A stretch of 64,000 nt of DNA from an uncultured Bacteroides sp. (lineage in GTDB: Bacteria > Bacteroidota > Bacteroidia > Bacteroidales > Bacteroidaceae), in assembly GCA_948847595.1 (NCBI GenBank), contig CAQOGY010000010.1, positions 1-64,000 of the forward strand, in the 5' to 3' direction. The notes under the pieces were generated by a model. The model saw nothing but the letters and a program-made list of their open reading frames with translations. It ran no database searches and had not been told where the DNA came from. Below are positions 26,208 through 34,038 of this stretch, piece after piece. Each line of letters opens with the position of its first letter. Positions within the stretch are counted from its first letter, which is position 1. Position numbers and translations under genes: made by a program.

Positions 26208-29200
26208 TTAAAGAGTAACATTAAAACCAAAAGAAATCGTACGATAGAAAGGATATCCCCAAGACAGGCGTTCCGGGTCATAACCCTTTATCAGCTTAGT
26301 AAATGTGTGAAGGTTCTCACAACTTACGAACGCTTTCAAACTCGTTAATGTAATAGGTGCCAACCAGCTCTTCGGGAAATTATAACTCAAAGTCACATTC
26401 TTGACACGCAGATAAGAGCCATTCATCAAATACTTCGTTTGCGCACGTGTATTGTAACCGGAGTTGTTTCCTTGCCCGTAAATACGGAAATATTCCGCAT
26501 TCGGATTGGCTGCCGTCCAATCACCATTGGCAGAATCTACCGGTTTCCAATAATCCAGCTGGTCTTTAAAGAGTGAACCAAACTGTCCGGAATTAAACGG
26601 CCAGCGGCGTGCATCACTGATCCATACATCACGTTTACCTACTCCTTGCAGCAAAACACTCAGATCAAATCCTTTGTAATTGACTCCCAGGTTTATACCA
26701 TACTGCAAACGCAAAGAGTTATTACCGATTATCTTGCGGTCTCCCGGATTGTCAAAGGTTCCGTCTCCCGTATCAATGCGATTCGTACTCGATCCATCAT
26801 CACGCAAATTCTGGTACTTGATGTCACCGGGACGCGGACTTACTCCATCCACTGTCACCACTCCTTCTTTCAATTTCCAGGTATTTGTATCTTCAAAGTC
26901 ATCGGCTGTATAGTAACCATCCGTTACATACCCCCAGATAGAACCGATTTCATATCCTTCATAATAATTATTCGTGCCATCACTTTTCAGGATAATCTTG
27001 GATTCATTATGGTATTTGGTAACGACTGTTTTAGAGTCATAAAGATTGAAGCCTACATTATAGCCCCATGCACCGATTCTATCTCTCCAGGTCAATGATA
27101 ATTCCCAGCCTTTCGTACGCAAGTCGGCGGTATTCTGCAAAGGTGCGGAAGCACCTACCACTGACGGCAACTCAGCTCCCGGAGCAAGCATATCTTTCGT
27201 ATCACGGCGATACCAGTCGAAAGTACTTTGCAGACGTCCGTTCAAGGCAGTTATATCAAAACCAAAGTCCAATGTTTCTACCGTTTCCCAAGTAAAACTA
27301 TCACTGACCAGTCCCGGAGCATTCAAAGTCAGCGGCTTCGCTCCATTCACCAACCATGCCACATCCTTCTTTTCCACTTGCGACATAGTCGGAACAAATT
27401 TATAAGGATCAATACCCTGATTACCTATTTGCCCCCAGGTTCCGCGAAGTTTCAGATCGCTTAGCCAGTCACCTGCAACCGGTTTCATAAAGTTCTCGCG
27501 GGCAATGTTCCAACCCACAGATACAGAAGGGAAGAAACCGAAACGATTTTTCTTCGGGAATTTAGACGAGCCGTCATAACGACCATTGGTCTCAAACAGA
27601 TATTTGCCTTTATAATCATAATTAACACGATAGAAAGCACCACGCACGGTATACACGCGATGATCATCTGTAATAACCTTATTCTCACCGGTAGCCGTAC
27701 TATGTGACGGATACTTCTCGTTAATCATATCATAAGAATAAGTATACAATTTCTTCCAGTCACTGGATTCCTGGTTGAAGCCGCCCATTAATGACAAGTT
27801 ATGCGTGTCATTCCATGAATATCTATAATTAGCATACAGGTTGATGGCATTATAATCAGTACTTTGGTGAGTCGTCTCCAGAGAAGAAGTAGTGGCAGTC
27901 TGTATTTTTGCCAGCTCAACCGTTGTATAATCAATGGAAGCCTTATTCACATTCTGATTACTCCATGTCTTGTCAAATGTATATTCAAATGCCACTTCAA
28001 GCCCTTTCAATGGTTTCAATACCGTTTTTGACAGGATACGGGCATTGTCTCTGATTGTATTGTTATCCGTTGCCATTCTCAAAACGTTGGAAGGCGTATT
28101 CGTCATCAGGCTGGTGCCGTCAGGCAAAGTCAGGGAGCCTTCGGGATATACAACCGGCAAACGCATATCATACAATCCGGTCTTATCCGAAGTCACAGGC
28201 ATATTCTTGTCACTCTGAGCATAGCGTATATCTACAGACTGAGTCAGCCACGAGGTGATTTCGGCAGAAATATAGGCACTACCCGACAAACGTTTGTAGC
28301 GGTCTTTATCGGTGATCAAAATACCTTGCTCGCTATTATAACCAAGGGACAGACGATAAGCCAGCTTATCAGTACCACCACTCAATGACACATTATGTGC
28401 TTGCAGAAAACCGTAATCATCAAGCATATTGGCATACAGGTCTTTCTCATTCAGATAATAATTCAATCCTGTTTCCGGGTCTACATATACCCCGTCTCCG
28501 GTAGTCTGGAATTTACCCGGATTCTTACGATATTCGGTCAGGTAGTTCATCCATGTTTTGATATCTTGCCCGGTGTAGTATTTACCGGCATTGAACTCGC
28601 CGTCCAGGTAAGCCTGCATCCACTCCAGCCCGTCAGCCTGTTCCGGACGATTGATAGAACTCTGGAAACCAAAATTATTATTATAATTGACATGAAACCC
28701 GTCGCCTTTCTTCGCCTTCTTTGTAGTCACAAGTATTACACCGAAAGCGGCACGCGCACCATAGATAGCGGCCGAAGCAGCATCTTTCAACACAGAAACA
28801 CTTTCGATATCTTCGGGATTCAACATATCGATATCCCCCGGAACATTATCTATCAACACCAACGGACCACCGCCATTGATGGAAGTCGTACCACGAATAT
28901 TGAATGATTTGCTCTGTCCCGGACCGGCAGCATCATTATTAGGAGTAATCTGAAGTCCCGGCATCGCACCCTGCAAAGCACTCATGGCATTTACAACAGG
29001 ACGACTCCCCAGTACATCATCCATCTTTACCTGAGATACCGCGCCGGTCAGGTTCGCTTTCTTCTGTACACCAAAACCAACTACTACCACTTCGTCCAGA
29101 CTCTGTGTGTCTTCTTTCAATACTACCGACAGCGTCTTTCCCGGAGTTACTTTCAGGGACTGTCCTTGATAACCAATATAAGAGATTTCAAGAATGGCTT

Positions 29201-29744
29201 CTTTTGAACCAACATTCAGGATAAAATTACCGTCCATATCAGTGATCGTGCCATTGGAGGAGCCTTTTTCTATCACACTGGCACCGATTACCGGTTCACC
29301 TGCCGCATCCACAACTCGTCCGCTTACTTTTACCTTTTCCTGATGCGCCTGTTCGACAGATGCCAACTCCGTGGACAGAATGATCTTTTTATCTATTACC
29401 TTATATTCTACATTCGTATTTTTAAATACTTCGTCAAGAACTTTAAAGATATCATTACGGTTAGCGGAGATTGTCACCAACCGTTTCAAATTTATATGAG
29501 CATTGTTGTAGAAGAAACTAAATTCTGTTTGCTTCTCTATCGCTCTTAATACATCCTCAACTGTCTGATTACGTACATTCATCGTAACCTTTGCAGATTG
29601 GGCATAACTATCTGTCGCATTAGTTAATCCGACAAAACAAAATAAGAATAAAATAACCAGTCTCATAGTACGTGGGATTTTTTTCGAGGTTAGCCAAAAA
29701 GACTTTACCACCCTTAAAACTTGGATGCTAAAATTGTTTTGCAT
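26208..29744 (-). CDS. SusC-like TonB-dependent transporter with STN signalling domain
   Basis: 1178 residues. A long signal region (hydrophobic part MRLVILFLFCFVGLTNATDS) precedes an STN domain (about 50-120, VTMNVRNQTVEDVLRAIEKQ). A CarboxypepD_reg-like domain follows (VSGRVVDAAGEPVIGASVIE), then the plug (SLDEVVVVGFGVQKKANLTG, with PLVLIDNVPGDIDMLNPEDI) and the barrel, ending SFGFNVTL. The STN domain is the part that contacts a FecR anti-sigma factor. Together with the FecR and ECF genes next door this implies trans-envelope signalling when the glycan binds. A shorter start at Met27 (29666) would also give a signal peptide. Confidence 0.97.
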   Translation of the reverse strand: MQNNFSIQVLRVVKSFWLTSKKIPRTMRLVILFLFCFVGLTNATDSYAQSAKVTMNVRNQTVEDVLRAIEKQTEFSFFYNNAHINLKRLVTISANRNDIFKVLDEVFKNTNVEYKVIDKKIILSTELASVEQAHQEKVKVSGRVVDAAGEPVIGASVIEKGSSNGTITDMDGNFILNVGSKEAILEISYIGYQGQSLKVTPGKTLSVVLKEDTQSLDEVVVVGFGVQKKANLTGAVSQVKMDDVLGSRPVVNAMSALQGAMPGLQITPNNDAAGPGQSKSFNIRGTTSINGGGPLVLIDNVPGDIDMLNPEDIESVSVLKDAASAAIYGARAAFGVILVTTKKAKKGDGFHVNYNNNFGFQSSINRPEQADGLEWMQAYLDGEFNAGKYYTGQDIKTWMNYLTEYRKNPGKFQTTGDGVYVDPETGLNYYLNEKDLYANMLDDYGFLQAHNVSLSGGTDKLAYRLSLGYNSEQGILITDKDRYKRLSGSAYISAEITSWLTQSVDIRYAQSDKNMPVTSDKTGLYDMRLPVVYPEGSLTLPDGTSLMTNTPSNVLRMATDNNTIRDNARILSKTVLKPLKGLEVAFEYTFDKTWSNQNVNKASIDYTTVELAKIQTATTSSLETTHQSTDYNAINLYANYRYSWNDTHNLSLMGGFNQESSDWKKLYTYSYDMINEKYPSHSTATGENKVITDDHRVYTVRGAFYRVNYDYKGKYLFETNGRYDGSSKFPKKNRFGFFPSVSVGWNIARENFMKPVAGDWLSDLKLRGTWGQIGNQGIDPYKFVPTMSQVEKKDVAWLVNGAKPLTLNAPGLVSDSFTWETVETLDFGFDITALNGRLQSTFDWYRRDTKDMLAPGAELPSVVGASAPLQNTADLRTKGWELSLTWRDRIGAWGYNVGFNLYDSKTVVTKYHNESKIILKSDGTNNYYEGYEIGSIWGYVTDGYYTADDFEDTNTWKLKEGVVTVDGVSPRPGDIKYQNLRDDGSSTNRIDTGDGTFDNPGDRKIIGNNSLRLQYGINLGVNYKGFDLSVLLQGVGKRDVWISDARRWPFNSGQFGSLFKDQLDYWKPVDSANGDWTAANPNAEYFRIYGQGNNSGYNTRAQTKYLMNGSYLRVKNVTLSYNFPKSWLAPITLTSLKAFVSCENLHTFTKLIKGYDPERLSWGYPFYRTISFGFNVTL

Positions 29745-29820
29745 AATTTTGTATTGATTTAAGTTGAAAATGAGTTAACTATGCTTGTCTGCCAACAAGC
29801 ATTTTCAATTGATTCATTTT

Positions 29821-29854
29821 AGTATGGGGAGATCTGCCAAAATCTTCCCATACT
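29821..29854. other. Hairpin in the fecR-susC gap
   Basis: A 13-bp stem with one mismatch (29821-29833 with 29842-29854, AGTATGGGGAGAT) and an 8-base loop. T residues follow on the plus strand only, where no plus-strand gene lies upstream. On the minus strand, the direction of fecR and susC, it is not followed by T, so it would be a leader structure of the susC message. Confidence 0.6.
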
Positions 29855-29903
29855 TTTTTCTAAGTGGGTTTTGCTTTCATACTACTAAATTGTTAAAGGT
29901 TAA

Positions 29904-30932
29904 TCAATAAATTTCTATTATCTCTTTTTTTCTGTCACTTCCATTCTTATCATCATTGATATGTTGCCAACGTATTTTGGAGGATACTTTAAAATATTCC
30001 AGAATCTTCTCCAAACGTTGATTTGTAAAGGTTCCCGTAAACGAACTATTCTTCAGTTTTTCGTTCTTAATAACAAATTTCACACTATATCTTTTTTCCA
30101 GCATCCATAATGCTTCTTCCAAAGGTGTATTATCAAGAACAACTTCTCCATCTTTCCAAGCCAATTCTGATTTTCCCGAAGTTTTATAAAGGTGGACTTT
30201 ATCAGTCTCCGAATCATACACCAGCTTCTCTCTTGGAGATAAGAACACATGTTTCACCCCAGCGTCTTTCTCGAACATAAAATCTACTTTTCCTTCAATC
30301 AAAGTTGTAATAACCTCTGTATTCTGTTCATATGCTTCCACATTGAAACATGTACCCAATACTTCTATCTGTGATTGATGTGTAGTAGAAAGGATAAATT
30401 TCTTTTCCGGATCTTTGGCCACTTCAAAGTATGCTTCACCACTTAACGTCACTCTACGGAAATCTCCATTAAAGCGAGAAGGATAAGACAAAGAAGATTC
30501 CGAATTCAAATAAACAATTGTACCATCGGGTAATGTCAACGAAGTGGTCATTCCAGGACTAGTCTTAACTTCCATCATCTCCGCTACCTCACCAGTATCC
30601 CCTTTCCAATTCTGCCATATAAATAAGGTAAGAAGCGGAATAAATAGAATTGCAGCAGCACGTTGTGCCCACTCCCACCACACTATCCTTCTCACTTCAC
30701 GGTCCGACATTTTTCCCTTTACTTTCAGTAAAGCTTTCTCCGTATCAACTTTCTTCATTACCTGAACCGTGTCCACAGCCAAATAAAGGGCAAAAGTCTG
30801 AGTAGCAACTCGTTTATTCTCCTCCGACTCATCTATCCACGCTTCCACTTCCAGACGTTCCCCCTCGCTCAATCTCCCCTCACAATAACGAGGAAGCAAT
30901 TCTTCTATTCTATTATTATCTAATTCTTTCAT
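29904..30932 (-). CDS. FecR-family anti-sigma factor
   Basis: 342 residues. The cytoplasmic N-terminus (NRIEELLPRYCEGRLSEGER, with the WIDESEENKR motif) should bind the ECF sigma factor. One membrane helix (AAAILFIPLLTLFIWQ, about 91-106) follows. The periplasmic FecR domain holds SLTLPDGTIVYLNSESSLSY, VTLSGEAYFEVAKD and VEAYEQNTEVITTLIEGKVD, and a C-terminal DUF4974 part (LEEALWMLEKRYSVKFVIKN) contacts the SusC STN domain. It is divergent from the ECF sigma gene (129 bp between starts) and upstream of susC. Complete and typical. Confidence 0.96.
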   Translation of the reverse strand: MKELDNNRIEELLPRYCEGRLSEGERLEVEAWIDESEENKRVATQTFALYLAVDTVQVMKKVDTEKALLKVKGKMSDREVRRIVWWEWAQRAAAILFIPLLTLFIWQNWKGDTGEVAEMMEVKTSPGMTTSLTLPDGTIVYLNSESSLSYPSRFNGDFRRVTLSGEAYFEVAKDPEKKFILSTTHQSQIEVLGTCFNVEAYEQNTEVITTLIEGKVDFMFEKDAGVKHVFLSPREKLVYDSETDKVHLYKTSGKSELAWKDGEVVLDNTPLEEALWMLEKRYSVKFVIKNEKLKNSSFTGTFTNQRLEKILEYFKVSSKIRWQHINDDKNGSDRKKEIIEIY

Positions 30933-31032
30933 CCTTTATTCTACCTTTTATTATATGACAAGACCAAACCATGACATTCCTAAACGAAAACCTTATTTTT
31001 TTCAGAAAATCTTTATTTTATTATAAAAAAGC

Positions 31033-31040
31033 TATATTTG
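31033..31040 (+). promoter_or_regulatory. Promoter -7 box for ECF sigma gene
   Basis: Reads TATATTTG, a full match to TAnnTTTG, 22 bp before the start codon. Confidence 0.6.
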
Positions 31041-31061
31041 CAGCAAATTAGAATTTAATAA

Positions 31062-31637
31062 ATGAAGGAACTACGCATAAAGAGGAATGACCCTCAATTA
31101 TCTGAAATACAGCGTGGAGGCCTAAAAGCCTTTGAAATGCTATTCAGGCAATACTATGCAGTGCTATGTGCCTATGGTCATAAATATGTTGACTTTCACG
31201 ATGCAGAAGAAATTGTGCAAGACTCCCTTCTATGGATATGGGAAAACCGGGAAAACCTAATTATTGAATCATCATTAAGTTCTTATCTCTTTAAAATGGT
31301 ACATCACAAGGCTTTAAATAAGCTTGCACACATTGATGCCATCAAACGTGCTGATACGCGTTTCTATGAAGAAATGCAAGAGATGATACAGGATATGGAC
31401 TTCTATCAAATTAAAGAGCTAACCAAACGTATTGAAGAAGCGGTTGCTGCATTACCGGAAAGTTATCGGCAAGCATTTGTTATGCATCGTTTCCGGGATA
31501 TGAGCTACAAAGAAATTGCAGAAACATTGGAAGTGTCTCCAAAGACTGTAGATTATCGTATTCAGCAAGCACTCAAACAATTACGCATCGATTTAAAAGA
31601 TTATCTGCCATTGCTGCTTCCTTTACTGTTTCCTTAA
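31062..31637 (+). CDS. ECF sigma factor of the glycan utilisation locus
   Basis: 191 residues. Sigma region 2 (AFEMLFRQYYAVLCAYGHKY, DAEEIVQDSLLWIWENRENL) and region 4 (LPESYRQAFVMHRFRDMSYK, EIAETLEVSPKTVDYRIQQA) are clear. It should be held by the divergent FecR protein and released when the SusC transporter binds ligand, then switch on susC, susD and the GH89 gene. The C-terminus ends in an unusually hydrophobic tail (DYLPLLLPLLFP) after region 4. The housekeeping-type -7 box fits a constantly made sigma factor. Confidence 0.95.
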   Translation: MKELRIKRNDPQLSEIQRGGLKAFEMLFRQYYAVLCAYGHKYVDFHDAEEIVQDSLLWIWENRENLIIESSLSSYLFKMVHHKALNKLAHIDAIKRADTRFYEEMQEMIQDMDFYQIKELTKRIEEAVAALPESYRQAFVMHRFRDMSYKEIAETLEVSPKTVDYRIQQALKQLRIDLKDYLPLLLPLLFP

Positions 31638-31830
31638 TATAAGTGACTCCTTCCAATAAATTGGATTCGTACCTATTAAATCTATACCATCCTTCAACTA
31701 AATAAAGAAAAACGGTCTCTTTTTAGGTAAAGTTCTTTTTTGCTCTATCAATTAAAGCTATAAAACAGAAAATAGTAAATCTGTATTTATCTATAGTACA
31801 AGCTGATACAGATCATAAATTCTCAACCAT

Positions 31831-31950
31831 TCTCATCATGATGAGAATTATTTCTCACCACAGTGAGAACTTTTTCTCATCACAGTGAGAATCTTTTCTC
31901 ATTGCATTGAGAATTTTTTCTCATTGTGGTGAGAATATTGTCTCATCGTA
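31831..31950. repeat. Six-copy 22-bp repeat array with internal palindromes
   Basis: Repeat units start at 31831, 31853, 31875, 31897, 31919 and 31941, exactly 22 bp apart. Five complete units each read TCTCA-N6-TGAGA followed by a T-rich hexamer, so every unit is a small inverted repeat; the sixth is partial. A further TCTCA word occurs 10 bp before the first unit. The array lies in the 389-bp gap between the convergent ECF sigma and sensor kinase genes. I see no gene elsewhere in that gap. Confidence 0.97.
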
Positions 31951-32026
31951 ATAAGCTGACCAAAGTCTTGGAAGTCTGCAATACATAAAACTAACAATCA
32001 TAAAGGATAAGAAGACAAATACGATG

Positions 32027-33922
32027 CTATTCCTGCTGATAGGGCAGCGTAAACCAGAAAGTAGAGCCTTTGCCTTCTTCCGATTCAACCCCAATCGTCC
32101 CTCCTAACCGGTCGATAATCATCTGACAAATGGAAAGTCCCAAACCTGTTCCCTGAACAAAAGGATTGTATTTCACAAACCTTTCGAATACATGCCTACA
32201 TTGCTCTTCCGACATGCCGCAGCCTGTATCCGAAACATAAAAGCAAATTGTATCGGCATCCTTCAGACGATATCCCATTCTGATAGAACCTGTCTGAGTA
32301 AATTTAATAGCATTGATGACAAAATTGGAAATCAGTTGTATCAAACGATTCTTATCTGTATAAAGGGTACATTCCGGCAGACGTTCGGTAAAAGTAAGAG
32401 TAACAGTTTCTTTTTTCAAGCGAAGCCTCATGCTCTGTTCGATTTCTTCCATCGTCTGGTTGACATCTATCAATGACGGGCAGAAGTCAAAAGTGCCGGC
32501 TTCGATTTTGGACATGTCCAGAATATCATTGATCAGTTGAAGAAGCAAGTCGGTATTTGTTTCGATGATGTCTGCATATTCGCGCATCTCCTTACGATCT
32601 TCTATATCCGGCAACATATTCGAGAAGCCGACAATCGCATTCAACGGAGTGCGGATTTCATGACTCATATTAGCCAGAAAGGCGGATTTCAACTGATTCG
32701 CCTGCTCCGCCTTTTCCATTGCCTCACTCAGACGAGTGTATGCCTTGCAAAGAATACGTATATAATAGGCGATCGCTGCTATCAAAATAAGAAGGAAAAT
32801 GGAACAGGAAAGGATTTCAACACAGTATTGATGAAATATACTTTTAGGTTCGTTGACATAAACAGCTCGTTCAGGATAAAGGTGATAGGGAATATTGTAG
32901 GATTCCAGCACTGGATAACAGAGGTAGGCACTCGCCTTCCCTCCTATACTTTCGGGAATGTCCTCCGCCTGTTCTCCATGCAACACACGGTCAATAATTT
33001 CAAGTAAGGAATCGCCGAATGATTCTGCAGAAACGTAATAGCCTCCTGCAAAAGTATTATTGGACAGGTCTTCGGAAGAAAGCAGGAACAAGGGAGAGGA
33101 CGTAAAATTGGTGATAATCTCCTGAATATGATCAAAAAGATAATTATTATCTTCTTTATTATGCGACTCAAACCAGGAATAATAAATAATTCCGGTGTTT
33201 GCTTTATAGCTGCGCAAGGTGTCCAGAAGCATTTCTGTTGACAAGTGAGTGGTAGAAAGCAATTCTAAAGGCAGGTTTGGAAAATGCTTTTCAACAGCTT
33301 CTTTCACGTCTCCGCGGGTTTCTTCACTGATGTAGCGATCGTCCGAGATAAATGCCAGGCGATCCATATCAGGTATCAGGCTATAGATCAGTTCAACGGT
33401 TTCCTTCACATAGTAATGCTGTTTCAGGGTAGTCAGGTTGTAGCCTTTTCTCCACTCTTGGGCGGGGACGCTGTTGGTCTCATTCAACGAGGCATGAGAG
33501 AGCAGAATATCCAAGGTAGCAGGCAGGCGGTCACGGGAGTTCGTTATGATCACTGGAACATCTTTCCATAGGTCATCAAATAAAGGACGACAGACAATCC
33601 AGCCCGGATCACCAATTATCACAATAGCGGCAGGAGGAAGCGGATATTTCTGACGCAGATGCTCGATGACTGCATTTACCTCCATCGTATCCTGCAAGGC
33701 CGGGACAGACAATGATTCCGCTCTGGCAGTTATTCCCTGTTCCTGAAGAACATCGTGCACATACCAATAGAAGTTTCTGGCCCAGGGAAGGTTGAAGTTA
33801 ATAGAATTCAAAACTAATATTTCTTTATCTGATTTCCCATTATCTGCCAACATAGGGGAAAGGAGTCCTTCGAAAAGAAGAAAGAACGCACCTGTTAAGC
33901 ATATTCGCAGTAATTGTTTCAT
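32027..33922 (-). CDS. Membrane sensor histidine kinase with periplasmic binding-protein-like sensor
   Basis: 631 residues. After a signal/membrane segment comes a ~330-residue extracytoplasmic region whose pattern (LVLNSINFNLPWARNFYWYV, AAIVIIGDPGWIVCRPLFDD, DVPVIITNSRD) resembles ABC-type substrate-binding folds. Next are a membrane helix (about 376-396), a HisKA domain with the phospho-His in SHEIRTPLNAIVGFSN, and a HATPase with NFVINAIKFT, DTGCGMSE and GTGLGLSIC. The chain stops after the ATPase, with no receiver or output domain, and no response regulator gene is adjacent. It has its own promoter box and ends facing the repeat array. Confidence 0.92.
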   Translation of the reverse strand: MKQLLRICLTGAFFLLFEGLLSPMLADNGKSDKEILVLNSINFNLPWARNFYWYVHDVLQEQGITARAESLSVPALQDTMEVNAVIEHLRQKYPLPPAAIVIIGDPGWIVCRPLFDDLWKDVPVIITNSRDRLPATLDILLSHASLNETNSVPAQEWRKGYNLTTLKQHYYVKETVELIYSLIPDMDRLAFISDDRYISEETRGDVKEAVEKHFPNLPLELLSTTHLSTEMLLDTLRSYKANTGIIYYSWFESHNKEDNNYLFDHIQEIITNFTSSPLFLLSSEDLSNNTFAGGYYVSAESFGDSLLEIIDRVLHGEQAEDIPESIGGKASAYLCYPVLESYNIPYHLYPERAVYVNEPKSIFHQYCVEILSCSIFLLILIAAIAYYIRILCKAYTRLSEAMEKAEQANQLKSAFLANMSHEIRTPLNAIVGFSNMLPDIEDRKEMREYADIIETNTDLLLQLINDILDMSKIEAGTFDFCPSLIDVNQTMEEIEQSMRLRLKKETVTLTFTERLPECTLYTDKNRLIQLISNFVINAIKFTQTGSIRMGYRLKDADTICFYVSDTGCGMSEEQCRHVFERFVKYNPFVQGTGLGLSICQMIIDRLGGTIGVESEEGKGSTFWFTLPYQQE

Positions 33923-33947
33923 TTTGCTGTGTGATTAAAAGTGGAAG

Positions 33948-33955
33948 CAAAGATA
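33948..33955 (-). promoter_or_regulatory. Promoter -7 box for the sensor kinase
   Basis: The minus strand reads TATCTTTG, a full match to TAnnTTTG, 26 bp before the start codon and just past the valS terminator. Confidence 0.65.
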
Positions 33956-33982
33956 GTATTATTTTTATCTTTTAAAAAGAAA

Positions 33983-34007
33983 GGCATCCCAAATCTATCG
34001 GGATGCC
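33983..34007 (-). terminator. Intrinsic terminator after valS
   Basis: An 8-bp GC-rich stem (GGCATCCC with GGGATGCC) and a 9-base loop, followed on the minus strand by TTTCTTTTT. Confidence 0.88.
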
Positions 34008-34038
34008 TCTCCATTACATATTTTTATGTATCAGTTCA

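Noticed and set aside
31831..31950. CRISPR array
   Set aside because: The units are directly adjacent with a 22-bp period and no variable spacers of 30-40 bp, and no cas gene is in the window.
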